Below are positions 26,688 to 35,872 of a stretch of 64,000 bases of DNA, piece after piece. The DNA lies in contig NZ_JAYGHH010000020.1 in the NCBI RefSeq assembly GCF_034931045.1, positions 1 through 64,000 of the forward strand. The letters run 5' to 3'. How positions within the stretch are numbered: position 1 is the stretch's first letter; each line of letters starts with the position of its first letter. The notes beneath the pieces were generated by a model that was not told the origin of the DNA, did not search any database, and saw nothing but the letters and a program-made list of their open reading frames with translations. The position numbers were made by a program, and so were the translations under genes. The stretch is from Nodularia sp034931045. Lineage in GTDB: Bacteria > Cyanobacteriota > Cyanobacteriia > Cyanobacteriales > Nostocaceae.

Positions 26688-27164
26688 TTAGCTACAACTG
26701 CCACAATCGAGAAAGCTACAGTCAGCCCCACTGCAATCAAGCGCACTACAATCAGGACTAGTACAGTCAGCCCCACTACAATCAGGGCTAGTAATCAGAA
26801 TTTCCACACAATGACCTCCACACTCAATACCAGTCAAATAGTCATTACAGTCACGATTGTTACTACCAGGTTTGTGCTGAGGTGATTGGGGTTTTTGTGG
26901 TTCTGGTTCTCGTTTCTCGGCTTGCGTGCGCAAAATGTAATTAGCTTGCTTACAGGCTTGAAATCGTTCACGAGACTGAGTTAATGCGGCGCGGAAACCG
27001 TCCTGAATAATCACCTGCTTAAAATACTGAGAGCAAGATTCACCCCCATATAACATTCGATGAGCGCAAGCAAAACCTTTATGGGGGGAAATGTGTTTTT
27101 GATATCCAGTAATGGCGATCACACCAACTTGTCTAGTCAGCGAGTTGAATGCAGAAATTTGCAT
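26688..27164 (-). CDS. YidD-like protein with Cys-rich pentapeptide tail
   Basis: The protein has 158 residues. The first 75 match the YidD family (membrane protein insertion efficiency factor), with GYQKHISPHKGFACAHRMLYG and SCSQYFKQVI. A Lys/Pro/Gln-rich spacer follows. The last 40 residues are unusual: about six repeats of the pattern xxxDC (SPDC, SGADC, SALDC, SFLDC) end in GSCS. This makes a dense, regular array of Asp-Cys pairs that could bind metal or form disulfides; that is an inference. YidD proteins are usually near 70-100 residues, so the tail is an addition. Confidence 0.75.
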   Translation of the reverse strand: MQISAFNSLTRQVGVIAITGYQKHISPHKGFACAHRMLYGGESCSQYFKQVIIQDGFRAALTQSRERFQACKQANYILRTQAEKREPEPQKPQSPQHKPGSNNRDCNDYLTGIECGGHCVEILITSPDCSGADCTSPDCSALDCSGADCSFLDCGSCS

Positions 27165-27366
27165 AGAAGGAGGTAGATGCTAGGTAATAACTTATAGTTC
27201 CCATTGATAAGTCACGATTTCCGATTCCCCACCCCCTCTTTTTGTATCGAAATATTAAGGAATATTGCATTTCAGTCAAAATCTGAAGCAAGACAGGGAA
27301 ATCCAGCAAAACTCCGTGATAGGATGCTTGGGTTAAACGTTTTTATCAACTATTGGGAGAAGACCT

Positions 27367-28587
27367 TTGACACTACGGGTTGCTGTTGTTGGGTCGGGTC
27401 CTGCTGGTTCATCTGCCGCTGAAACGCTGGCGAAAGCAGGAATTGAAACTTACTTATTTGAGCGTAAACTAGATAATGCCAAGCCCTGCGGGGGGGCAAT
27501 TCCCCTGTGTATGGTTGGTGAATTTGACCTACCACCAGAGATTATTGACCGCCGTGTGCGGAAGATGAAAATGATTTCACCTTCCAATCGTGAGGTTAAT
27601 ATCAATATAGTAAAAGAAGACGAATATATAGGAATGTGCCGCCGGGAAGTACTGGATGGTTTCCTGCGTGACCGGGCGGCAAAACTAGGGGCAAATTTAA
27701 TTAACGCCACTGTTCATAAACTTGATATACCCACAAATAACACCAGTCCTTATACAATTCACTACGTTGACCATACAGAAGGTGGTTCACAAGGTATTAC
27801 TAAAACCCTAAAAGTAGACTTAGTGATTGGGGCGGATGGCGCTAATTCTCGCATTGCCAAAGAAATGGATGCTGGGGATTATAACTATGCGATCGCTTTC
27901 CAAGAGCGCATCCGCTTACCCCAGGATAAAATGGACTACTATAACGACTTAGCCGAAATGTATGTGGGCAATGACGTTTCCACAGACTTCTACGCCTGGG
28001 TTTTCCCCAAATACGACCACGTAGCCGTCGGTACCGGCACAATGCAAGTTAATAAAGCCAGCATCAAACAATTACAAGCAGGTATCCGCGCCCGTGCTTC
28101 CGAAAAATTAGCAGGCGGTAAAATCATTAAAGTCGAAGCTCACCCCATCCCAGAACATCCCCGTCCCCGTCGTGTAGTCGGTCGGATTGCGTTGGTAGGA
28201 GATGCGGCTGGTTATGTTACCAAATCCTCTGGTGAAGGTATTTACTTTGCAGCTAAGTCTGGGCGGATGTGTGCCGAAACCATTGTAGAAATGTCTAACA
28301 GTGGTGCCAGTATTCCCACAGAAAAAGACCTCAAGGTTTACTTGAAGCGCTGGGATAAGAAATACGGACTCACCTACAAAGTCCTAGACATTCTGCAAAC
28401 AGTGTTCTACCGTTCCGACGCTACCCGCGAAGCCTTTGTAGAAATGTGCGATGATCTGGATGTGCAGAAGCTCACATTTGATAGCTATTTGTATAAAACA
28501 GTTGTCCCAGCTAACCCCTTCACCCAACTCAAAATTACTGCCAAAACTCTTGGTAGTCTGATTCGCGGTAATGCTTTGGCTCCTTAA
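27367..28587 (+). CDS. chlP: Geranylgeranyl reductase ChlP
   Basis: This 406-residue flavoprotein reduces the geranylgeranyl chain to phytyl for chlorophyll a and tocopherol. It starts at a TTG (27367), which directly precedes the FAD-binding LRVAVVGSGPAGSSAAETLA, the correct family N-terminus. Other motifs are KPCGGAIPL, VIGADGANSRIAKEM and GRIALVGDAAGYVTKSSGEGIYFA. The length and the whole sequence fit cyanobacterial ChlP. It is a single gene, followed by a possible hairpin terminator at 28629-28672. Confidence 0.95.
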   Translation: MTLRVAVVGSGPAGSSAAETLAKAGIETYLFERKLDNAKPCGGAIPLCMVGEFDLPPEIIDRRVRKMKMISPSNREVNINIVKEDEYIGMCRREVLDGFLRDRAAKLGANLINATVHKLDIPTNNTSPYTIHYVDHTEGGSQGITKTLKVDLVIGADGANSRIAKEMDAGDYNYAIAFQERIRLPQDKMDYYNDLAEMYVGNDVSTDFYAWVFPKYDHVAVGTGTMQVNKASIKQLQAGIRARASEKLAGGKIIKVEAHPIPEHPRPRRVVGRIALVGDAAGYVTKSSGEGIYFAAKSGRMCAETIVEMSNSGASIPTEKDLKVYLKRWDKKYGLTYKVLDILQTVFYRSDATREAFVEMCDDLDVQKLTFDSYLYKTVVPANPFTQLKITAKTLGSLIRGNALAP

Positions 28588-28628
28588 TCAAAAAATTAAT
28601 TGAGCTAAATATTCCATCAAAGAATAAA

Positions 28629-28672
28629 ATTTTTGTCCAGGATGTAATTTATCCGTATATTCTGGACAAAAT
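28629..28672 (+). terminator. Hairpin downstream of chlP
   Basis: TTTTGTCCAG (28631-28640) pairs with CTGGACAAAA (28662-28671) across a 21-base loop, 43 bases after the chlP stop. There is no long T run, so it may be a transcript-end stabiliser rather than a full terminator. Confidence 0.5.
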
Positions 28673-28804
28673 AGACAAATACTTCATCCAATTCTCCGCA
28701 ATTGGCACAGCATAACATTAAAACTTCAAAATAGAACCTAGCTACTGTATAATCAGGTGCGTATTTTTATAGCTATGTAAAAAGGAATGTCAACAATTAA
28801 AGGT

Positions 28805-28840
28805 ATAGGGTGCGTTATCCTACGTCATAACACACCCTAC
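28805..28840. repeat. GTAGGGTGTGTTAT-type palindrome
   Basis: AGGGTGCGTTAT (28807-28818) and ATAACACACCCT (28827-28838) form a stem with one mismatch around an 8-base loop. Read on the minus strand the element begins with GTAG. The arms differ from the other GTAG palindromes. Confidence 0.8.
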
Positions 28841-29057
28841 AAATAATTTACATTTTTTCATGCTTTTGTCAGCCAAAAATCCCATAAAAAAATTAAACTT
28901 GCACATTTGGGATGCTCTCTAAATTTATGGGGCTTTGGATGAATTTTTCAAAAGCAAATGGATATATTAATTAATATTTAATTGAAAGATAGAGAAAACT
29001 CAATATTTGGTGAAGTCACCTTTATTTTGTATTTTCCCTCCCCTATCTCACATCAAG

Positions 29058-29888
29058 TTACTTCACTGTCCCTTGCTGTTTGCGTTTGCGAAAAGAAGTA
29101 ACTCCAAAAGCACCTAAGCCTAAGATACCCATAAGAGAAGTAGGTTCAGGAACACTAGCTAAATCTTCTCCTCTGCTTCCATCAACAGGAACACTACCAA
29201 AGATTTCTTCTGCCGTTCCTTCAATCCCTACTGTGAACCCATTCCACAATTCACTGCTGAGGCTGCTCCAACTGATGGTACGAAATGCCCCAGCAAATCG
29301 GATAGTTCCATGTGGCTCATCTGTACCTAACAGTCGGTATTCAAAGTCTCCATTACCAAGGTCAATGACTTCTTTAAACGAAGTACCACAACCCCAGTAG
29401 CCACAGCTATTTCCGTCGCTAGAATTACCAAAACTCAATATTTCAAAATCTTGAGTGAATGAGTAACCGTTACCATTGAGACTTATATAAGAAAACACCA
29501 GATTGGCAACGTTTTCCGAAAATGTTAGTGTTTGCTCTCCAGCCCATCTTAAGGCAATTATGTCTGTTCCCGTGGGAATATTATCAACGGATTCACTTGT
29601 GTAGGGTGATGTTGCTTCATTTCTTCCACTCCTCTCATTTTGCCAGTAATCTATGCCGCCATTGGGTTGAAAGAAATCGATATTTTGTGGGTTATTGTAA
29701 GTAACATCGATTGTTGATGTTGGGGTTGTAATCGTCCCATTGCCAGTGAAACCATTGGTGTTAGTACCACTAATCCAATCAGTCCAGTATATTGTAGCTG
29801 CCGAGGCCATATTTCCTGTTCCCAGGGCAATTACTGCTGCTCCGGCTGTAGCTATTGATAACTTAGTCAATAGATTTACACTTGACAT
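29058..29888 (-). CDS. PEP-CTERM sorted extracellular protein
   Basis: The protein has 276 residues with an N-terminal signal peptide (SIATAGAAVIALGTGNMASA). Its C-terminal sorting signal consists of VPEPTS, a hydrophobic stretch (LMGILGLGAFGVTSF) and a basic RKRKQQ tail, the PEP-CTERM signature recognised by exosortase. The mature part has many Asn, Thr, Gly and aromatic residues and paired Cys (CGYWGCG), typical of a secreted beta-rich domain. No exosortase or polysaccharide gene lies close by. Its substrate or role is unknown. Confidence 0.85.
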   Translation of the reverse strand: MSSVNLLTKLSIATAGAAVIALGTGNMASAATIYWTDWISGTNTNGFTGNGTITTPTSTIDVTYNNPQNIDFFQPNGGIDYWQNERSGRNEATSPYTSESVDNIPTGTDIIALRWAGEQTLTFSENVANLVFSYISLNGNGYSFTQDFEILSFGNSSDGNSCGYWGCGTSFKEVIDLGNGDFEYRLLGTDEPHGTIRFAGAFRTISWSSLSSELWNGFTVGIEGTAEEIFGSVPVDGSRGEDLASVPEPTSLMGILGLGAFGVTSFRKRKQQGTVK

Positions 29889-30369
29889 AGTGTTACTTTA
29901 TTTTATATTTGTGATTTTTGTTTGCTCAATGTAGGTAATAATAACACCTGTTTTTCCGGATTGGTAAGCTTTTTTTAGTTTATTTACATAAAAATTATAG
30001 ATAAATGAAGCTGCTAGTATTATTAACACTAAACATAAGGTATTTTTACTGAAATTAAAAATATATTAAATACATACATGAATATACATTTAACTTGTAC
30101 TTAAACAAACAATGAAGTTAGTAAAAATACTATAGAGGTACATAAAAGCTGCCACATAAGGGCAGAGATATCTCATGTTTGAACAAACATTAATATAACG
30201 TGAGTTTGACGGAGAGGAAAGCCTGAAAAGCTTGCTAGGTAATAATTTAAAGAAGTAGGATGCCAAAGAATGAAGCAAATAGAAGGGGAATAGTTGAAAA
30301 AAAGACAAAAAATGCCGAGACTAAAAATATCTATGTTGCTTTTTACATACACGCACAGGAGAAATTACT
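29889..30369. other. AT-rich region upstream of the PEP-CTERM gene
   Basis: About 480 AT-rich bases with no gene I can support. The 72-codon minus-strand frame at 30090-30308 has a composition that does not look coding. The promoter of the PEP-CTERM gene should be near 29890-29960. Confidence 0.45.
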
Positions 30370-30544
30370 GGGATTAGCTTTATCGATTCCACACCCATCA
30401 ATGTTTGTCACCCTTTAAGGTCGAGCGCATAACTTTTTGGTGAATTTGATGGCTGGTTTAGCTGCTTATACCTATTTACCTAAAAAAACTTCCATTGACA
30501 TTTACCCAAAAGATTTGCCTGCTCTACCTCCTGGCCTTTTTTAG
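30370..30544 (+). pseudogene. Remnant of an IS982-type transposase
   Basis: Two short pieces in different frames look like parts of one transposase. GISFIDSTPINVCHP (from 30370) resembles the central FIDSTP motif of IS982-family enzymes, and HNFLVNLMAGLAAYTYLPKK followed by a stop at 30544 resembles their C-terminus. The part between is missing and stops interrupt the frame. No terminal inverted repeats were seen. The family assignment is from memory of motifs only. Confidence 0.5.
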
Positions 30545-30555
30545 TTCCGTCGAAC

Positions 30556-31233
30556 TCAGGTTAAACTAAATTCTACAAACTCTGGTTCCCCAGCCAACAT
30601 ATTTTTGTCCACTGCGGACAAAGTTTTATTGTGGGAACGTTGAGAATTTAGACACTTACAAACCAATTGGGCGACATCTGGACGATGAATAGTACCAACA
30701 ATCCGGGGATCTTCAGTTAAAATTCCATTACCTGTGGCTGGTTCTGATTTTAAACCACCAGGACGAATAATTGTATAAATTAATCCACTAGCAATTAAGT
30801 GTTGTTCAGCCTTATCCTTTTCCACCAACACAGGCCCCAGAGTTGCTAAAGCTTGCGGAGGTAAAGCACTGGCGCTATTACCAGTACCAATAGAAGAAAC
30901 TAAAATAAACCTTTGGACACCAGCTTTTACTGCGGCATCAATGAGATTTTTGTTACCAAGAAAATCAGCCCTTTCACCTTCTGAGGGTAAGCCGCCAATG
31001 GTACTAATAACTGTGTGGATCGGTTCATTTGCCAGTATTGCACCTTCAATATCGCTGACATTTAAAGCATCTCCCATTACAGATTGAATTCCTATTGCTT
31101 CTAGTTCAGCAACAGCCGACTCATTTCTCAGGAGTGCTTTTACTTGAAGATTTTGGGCGGTTAAGCATTTGGCAATTTCTCGACCAACACCACGGCTTGC
31201 CCCTGCGAGAAAAATATAAGATGCACTTGTCAT
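30556..31233 (-). CDS. NAD(P)-binding short-chain oxidoreductase (NmrA/SDR type)
   Basis: This 225-residue Rossmann protein has AGASRGVGREIAKCL as its nucleotide-binding loop, FILVSSIGTGNS as the central strand and YTIIRPGGL in the C-terminal part. These features fit the atypical SDR/NmrA-like group, which includes chaperones and reductases. A canonical catalytic YxxxK is not obvious, so it may be a binding or assembly protein rather than an enzyme. It sits 34 bases downstream of the penicillin-binding protein gene on the same strand and could be co-transcribed with it. Confidence 0.78.
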   Translation of the reverse strand: MTSASYIFLAGASRGVGREIAKCLTAQNLQVKALLRNESAVAELEAIGIQSVMGDALNVSDIEGAILANEPIHTVISTIGGLPSEGERADFLGNKNLIDAAVKAGVQRFILVSSIGTGNSASALPPQALATLGPVLVEKDKAEQHLIASGLIYTIIRPGGLKSEPATGNGILTEDPRIVGTIHRPDVAQLVCKCLNSQRSHNKTLSAVDKNMLAGEPEFVEFSLT

Positions 31234-31267
31234 ATTAATTATTTATGGAATGGCGATCGCAAAGTGA

Positions 31268-33544
31268 TTAATCAGAAGCAGAAGAGCTGGGTCTGAGTCT
31301 TTCTCTCCAAGAAGGCTGTGGGGATGAAGAACCAGAACTACTATTAGGACGTTGAGGTTTAGTGGGTGGTGCAGCATCTGCTTCTACTCTTCTACGCTGT
31401 CTGGTAGGGGAAGCTACACTCGCAGATGGATTGGTAGTTTGTGGCTGTGAAGGTCTTCTGGTACTTCTAGATGATCTAGCAACGTTAGTATTGGGGGGAC
31501 TGGGCTGATTTGCAACAGTGGACAGAGAACGATGCTGTATTGATTTCGGTTTGATGGGTTGCGCTTTTATGCTACCTACTCGACCTTGAAGCTTGGGTCT
31601 TTCAGGAAACTTTTCTATCGGCATTCCCTCTACTGCTTTTTCCATAAATTCCCTCCAAGTGTAAGCAGCACTACCACTGTCTCCCGAAGTCGGGCGGTTA
31701 TTATCATTACCTAACCAAACGCCTGTGACTATTTGGGGAATGTATCCAATAAACCACAAATCACGGGCTTTATCAGAGGTTCCTGTTTTCCCCGCCACAG
31801 GCCTATTCTTTAACTGGGCAGGGCCGCCAGTACCAGCTTCAACGACGTTGCGTAACATCCAGGTCATAATCCCGGCAGTTGTGGGGTCAAGCACTCGCTG
31901 ATGCTGGAAATTATGTGACCAAACTACCTCTCCTTGACGGTTAAGGATGCGGCGAATGCCATGAGCTTCTATATATAATCCTTGGGTGGCAAAGCTACCA
32001 TAAGCGTTGGTTAATTCCAGTAAATTTACTTCATGGGAACCAAGAGCTAAAGAATAGGTTGGCTGAAGTTCTGATTTGATCCCTAAATTACGGGCAGTAT
32101 TAATAATTGGCTCAAATCCTACATCTAGCAATACTTTTACCGCAATGGTATTAGTGGAACGGGTGAGAGCATCTCGGATAGTCATAGAGCCACGAAAGTT
32201 TTTGCCAAAGTTTTGTGGTTCGTAGTCATCAATGACAATAGGTGCATCTAGATAGCTGTCATTTGGGCTTTTACCGGTGGCTATGGCTGCTGCATAGACA
32301 AATCCCTTAAATGTCGATCCTGGCTGACGTTGTGCCTGAGTAGCTCGATTAAATTGATTTTTACTAAAGTCTTTACCGCCTACCATAGCCTTAATTTCGC
32401 CATTACGGGGGTCTATGGCTACCAAAGATCCTTGAGTAAAATTCTGCCAACGGCCTCGATTTTTTAAGGTTTTGCTAACTGCTGCTTCTGCGGCCTGCTG
32501 CCAAGTGGGATTTAGGGTTGTTTCCACTACTAAACCCCCTTGTGTTAAGACTTCGGGGGAAACATATTTAGGTAATTCTTGGAGGATGTGACTAGTAAAG
32601 TAGGGCGATTTTACTTGTAGCCGCTTGGGAAAACTGCTGTTGAGGTTGAGTGATTCCTGTGCAGATGCCTGTCTTTGGGCGGCTGTAATTAATTCATTTT
32701 CATACATCCGTTGCAATACTATATTTCGTCTTTGTATCGCAGCTGTAGGATTTTGCTTTGGGGAGTATAAACTGGGAGCGGGAGCTAATCCGGCAATCAT
32801 GGCTGCTTCGCCCAGGGTGAGTTGATCTACTGTTTTACTGAAGTATACCCAGGCGGCATCTGCGACACCATAAGCTCCAGATCCTAAATATACCAAATTG
32901 AGGTAACGTTCTAAAATTTGGTTTTTGCTCAACTCTTGTTCCATTTTCTGAGCTAGGCGCACTTCTTTGAGTTTGCGCCAAATTGTTTGCTCTTGTTTGA
33001 GGAAAAGAATTCTTGCTAGTTGTTGGGTAATTGTGCTTGCACCTTCTACCACAGCTTGCGATCGCAAGTTCTTTAAAGCTGCTCTGACAATTCCTTGAGG
33101 GTCAATACCACGATGACTTTCAAATCTTCTATCTTCTGAAGCAATAAAAGCTTGTTGGAGTTGATCTGGTATTTGTTCTAGCCTGAGCCGTTCTCTGGTG
33201 GCTTCACCTTGTTGTTGGAGTATAGTGCCGTCAACAGCTTTAATGGTTAGGGTTTGCGCTCGGCTGCTAACTTTCAGTTCCGCTTGATCTGGCAAACTCT
33301 GATCAATTGTGCCAATTAAGTAGTGCAAGCCGATGATTGTACCACCTATGCTACTACCTATACCCAAACTTGCCCAAAACCAGAACCGCCGATAAAACGG
33401 TCTATCTTGGCTACTAAATATACCAGTGATCCCAGAGGAGACACTATTGATTTGATTCCAGAATTGCCTTGTCCTCATAAACCTTGTGGGTGGTAAGCTC
33501 TCTTTTGTAGCTTCCTCGTTCTCGTAATGATTACCAGGGGTCAA
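31268..33544 (-). CDS. Bifunctional class A penicillin-binding protein
   Basis: This 758-residue peptidoglycan synthase has a short cytoplasmic N-terminus, one membrane helix (about residues 50-75), a family 51 glycosyltransferase domain (EDRRFESHRGIDPQGI and the EGASTITQQLARILFL stretch), and a transpeptidase domain with SxxK (GSTFKG), SxN (STNTIAV) and KTGT. The last 110 residues are Ser, Pro, Arg and Gln-rich and disordered. It makes glycan strands and cross-links them in the periplasm. The transcript probably continues into the downstream oxidoreductase. The length is usual for cyanobacterial PBP1-type proteins. Confidence 0.93.
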   Translation of the reverse strand: MTPGNHYENEEATKESLPPTRFMRTRQFWNQINSVSSGITGIFSSQDRPFYRRFWFWASLGIGSSIGGTIIGLHYLIGTIDQSLPDQAELKVSSRAQTLTIKAVDGTILQQQGEATRERLRLEQIPDQLQQAFIASEDRRFESHRGIDPQGIVRAALKNLRSQAVVEGASTITQQLARILFLKQEQTIWRKLKEVRLAQKMEQELSKNQILERYLNLVYLGSGAYGVADAAWVYFSKTVDQLTLGEAAMIAGLAPAPSLYSPKQNPTAAIQRRNIVLQRMYENELITAAQRQASAQESLNLNSSFPKRLQVKSPYFTSHILQELPKYVSPEVLTQGGLVVETTLNPTWQQAAEAAVSKTLKNRGRWQNFTQGSLVAIDPRNGEIKAMVGGKDFSKNQFNRATQAQRQPGSTFKGFVYAAAIATGKSPNDSYLDAPIVIDDYEPQNFGKNFRGSMTIRDALTRSTNTIAVKVLLDVGFEPIINTARNLGIKSELQPTYSLALGSHEVNLLELTNAYGSFATQGLYIEAHGIRRILNRQGEVVWSHNFQHQRVLDPTTAGIMTWMLRNVVEAGTGGPAQLKNRPVAGKTGTSDKARDLWFIGYIPQIVTGVWLGNDNNRPTSGDSGSAAYTWREFMEKAVEGMPIEKFPERPKLQGRVGSIKAQPIKPKSIQHRSLSTVANQPSPPNTNVARSSRSTRRPSQPQTTNPSASVASPTRQRRRVEADAAPPTKPQRPNSSSGSSSPQPSWRERLRPSSSASD

Positions 33545-33796
33545 TCGCGTTTCCTCCTTGTCAGAGTCGCTTAAATTGGTTGATCTTTGCTTGAACTAGG
33601 AGGTGAGCTTTCCCACATCAGTTCTTTCTTAAAGTACCTGAAACCTGCCAATTATGTAAAATTATTGGGGTTAGCGCACCACGTTTGTGTTAGTATAATA
33701 GCTCATAAATAATTAATTGAATTCAGTAATACATAAAAATAATTTTTCGGGGGATCGTTAATTTGTTTGTGAATATTCATACCCAGATTTAACTAA

Positions 33797-34330
33797 TTGT
33801 TCAAACCAGCAAATTCATTCAAGGTATCTACCAAAGGTGCAATATGTCGGGCTAGTGCGATCGCTCTGGGTGGTAATATTGGCGATTCACATCAGATTTT
33901 AGCAGCAGCTATCGAGACATTAGCCCAAACCCCAGGCATAAAGCTGCAAGCTAAATCCAGTTGGTATAGAACTAAAGCCGTAGGCCCACCACAGCCAGAT
34001 TATTTAAATGGCTGCGCCATTTTGCAAGTAGAAATGCCACCACATTTATTATTAGAGACTTTATTAGCCACGGAACAGCAGTTTGGGCGAGTGCGTCATG
34101 AGCGTTGGGGTGCGCGATCGCTGGATTTAGATTTGTTACTATATGATGACTTCATTCTAGATACCCTCAACCTCCAAATTCCTCACCCCCGAATGAGAGA
34201 ACGGGCTTTTGTCTTAGTACCATTGGCAGAAATTGCCCCAGATTGGGTAGAACCAGTTTCTGGACGTGTAATTAAAGATTTAGTAAACGAGGTAGACTGT
34301 TCTGATGTACATTTGTTAAAGAGCAATTAA
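33797..34330 (+). CDS. folK: 6-hydroxymethyl-dihydropterin pyrophosphokinase FolK
   Basis: This 177-residue enzyme of folate synthesis transfers pyrophosphate from ATP to hydroxymethyl-dihydropterin. Visible motifs are IALGGNIGDS at the start, SSWYRTKAVGPPQPDYLNG, and WGARSLDLDLLLYDD with PHPRMRERAFVLVPLAE, which carry the ATP and Mg ligands. The start is uncertain: TTG at 33797 gives 22 residues before the usual beginning, and no in-frame ATG is available. The Nudix hydrolase gene follows after 81 bases on the same strand. Confidence 0.93.
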   Translation: MFKPANSFKVSTKGAICRASAIALGGNIGDSHQILAAAIETLAQTPGIKLQAKSSWYRTKAVGPPQPDYLNGCAILQVEMPPHLLLETLLATEQQFGRVRHERWGARSLDLDLLLYDDFILDTLNLQIPHPRMRERAFVLVPLAEIAPDWVEPVSGRVIKDLVNEVDCSDVHLLKSN

Positions 34331-34411
34331 AGTTACCAACCATAAACGTCAAGAATACTGTTTTTACGGAAGAGTGTTTGTAGATGTATGTAGATATAAC
34401 AGAAATTTACT

Positions 34412-34960
34412 ATGCCATTAGGTAGAGAATTACCACAGTTACTGAAACAATGCCTGTTTTATAAAGGTCGGAAGTTTAATTTTGAAGTCAATCGCCTACG
34501 TTTACCGAATAAAGCCGAAGGGGATTGGGAATGTATCCGTCACCCTGGTGGAGCCTTAGCAGTGCCTGTGACGGCAGAAGGTAAACTTGTACTGGTGCGC
34601 CAGTATCGTTTCGCAATTCAGGGCAGGATATTAGAATTTCCCGCCGGGACTCTCGAACTCAATGAAGATCCCCTAGAGACAATACAGAGGGAAATTGAGG
34701 AGGAAACCGGTTATACTTCTCAAAAATGGGACAAATTAGGTGAGTTTTTCCTCGCCCCTGGCTATTCTGATGAAATTATTTATGCTTTTTTGGCCAGAGA
34801 TTTGGAAAAGCTGGAAAACCCACCCCAGCAAGATGCAGATGAGGATATCGAAACTGTGTTGATGACTCCTGAAGAATTTGAGCAAGCGATTCTCCAAGGC
34901 GAAGCAGTAGACGCTAAATCGATTTCTAGTTTTATGCTGGCGCGTCCGTTTCTGGTTTAA
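34412..34960 (+). CDS. Nudix hydrolase (ADP-ribose pyrophosphatase type)
   Basis: The protein has 182 residues with a complete Nudix box (GTLELNEDPLETIQ then REIEEETGY), which fits GX5EX7REUXEEXGU. The N-terminal half (HPGGALAVPVTAEGKLVLVRQYR) and the EFFLAPGYSDE stretch are typical of ADP-ribose or nucleoside-diphosphate-sugar hydrolases. Substrate cannot be fixed from sequence. It follows folK and may share its transcript. A GTAG palindrome lies 27 bases after the stop. Confidence 0.88.
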   Translation: MPLGRELPQLLKQCLFYKGRKFNFEVNRLRLPNKAEGDWECIRHPGGALAVPVTAEGKLVLVRQYRFAIQGRILEFPAGTLELNEDPLETIQREIEEETGYTSQKWDKLGEFFLAPGYSDEIIYAFLARDLEKLENPPQQDADEDIETVLMTPEEFEQAILQGEAVDAKSISSFMLARPFLV

Positions 34961-34986
34961 TTTTAGAGATATCCCAGACAAAAAAT

Positions 34987-35014
34987 GTAGAGATGTTGAA
35001 TGCAACGTCTCTAC
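34987..35014. repeat. Dispersed GTAGAGACGT palindrome, copy 2
   Basis: This 28-base element starts GTAGAGATGTTG and ends CAACGTCTCTAC. Its arms differ from the perfect palindrome at 23426 at two positions. It sits just after the Nudix gene and is followed by AAGG like the copy at 42198. Confidence 0.85.
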
Positions 35015-35114
35015 AAGGTTCATATAGCCCTACGCATACACGTTAGGACATTGTTGATTGCTGAAAGTCTGGATGTAGGGGCGGGTATGGCTACGCCACG
35101 CAAGCTATGACAGA

Positions 35115-35156
35115 ACTCAGCACTTGGCACTCAGCACTCAGCACTCAGCACTTGGC
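35115..35156 (+). repeat. Heptanucleotide STRR (ACTCAGC)
   Basis: Six consecutive 7-base units, four ACTCAGC and two ACTTGGC, lie in the short space between the convergent Nudix and HAD genes. Confidence 0.88.
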
Positions 35157-35162
35157 TATATT

Positions 35163-35819
35163 TCAAGAATTTTGCTCTCGATTAATCCAAATACCCCTCA
35201 ACCCCGCAGCTTTAGCACCTTGATAGTCCTCTACGATGCTGTCACCAATGTGCCATGCTGCTGACGGTGGACATTTATGTTTTGCTAAAGCGATCGCAAA
35301 AATTTGGGGATCAGGTTTCGCCGCACCAGCTTGAGTAGAAATTGTCACAGAGGTAAAATAACTATTCAGTCCTAAACTTTGCAATACTGAAAAAATGCGA
35401 GAATCAAAATTGGATAATATTCCTAATTCAATGTCCTGTTTTCGCCAGTCTTTCAAAGATGACAAGACATCAGGATAAACGAACCAAGGTTCAGCTGTCC
35501 CAAAGTGGATATAGAGTTCACTAAAAAAACCAGAAAAATCCTCAAATTGTGACAAAACACCTGCACTTTCAAAAGTATTGAGGGTGATCTTCCGCCACCA
35601 TTCAAATTCGTGTTGGGGAAGATCATGTAATTCTGCATTGGGAAACACCGGTGCTGTTGCTGCTTTAAAGCTTTGCAGAAAGGTTGTATTTAAAATTTCT
35701 GCTTCAACTTCAACATCAAATTCCTTGGCTATTTGACTATAAACTTCGCCCACACTGCCTTTTACGCCGAAGAGTGTGCCGACAGCATCTAAAAGAATAA
35801 CTTTCGGTCGTTCCATCAA
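35163..35819 (-). CDS. HAD-family hydrolase
   Basis: This 218-residue phosphatase-like protein has motif I in LDAVGTLF (nucleophile Asp; the usual second Asp is Val, as in the REG-2/HDHD3-like subgroup), motif II in GILSNFD, motif III Lys in AKPDPQIF, and motif IV in WHIGDSIVEDYQGAKAAG. A helical cap lies between motifs I and II. The substrate is not predictable. It ends close to the STRR and is transcribed together with nothing obvious; the NDH-2 gene ends 53 bases upstream. Confidence 0.85.
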   Translation of the reverse strand: MMERPKVILLDAVGTLFGVKGSVGEVYSQIAKEFDVEVEAEILNTTFLQSFKAATAPVFPNAELHDLPQHEFEWWRKITLNTFESAGVLSQFEDFSGFFSELYIHFGTAEPWFVYPDVLSSLKDWRKQDIELGILSNFDSRIFSVLQSLGLNSYFTSVTISTQAGAAKPDPQIFAIALAKHKCPPSAAWHIGDSIVEDYQGAKAAGLRGIWINREQNS

Positions 35820-35872
35820 ACCTTAATATAATTGTAAATGTGGGGTTTTAGATTTAGTAAGGATACCAGATC

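Larger units (their letters stand above)
28588..29057. other. Intergenic region between convergent chlP and a PEP-CTERM gene
   Basis: The 470 bases contain a hairpin close to the chlP end and a GTAG-type palindrome at 28805-28840. The rest is AT-rich, without a gene that I can support. Confidence 0.55.

Noticed and set aside
30090..30308. 72-codon minus-strand frame
   Set aside because: Low-complexity hydrophobic translation of AT-rich DNA without ribosome site.
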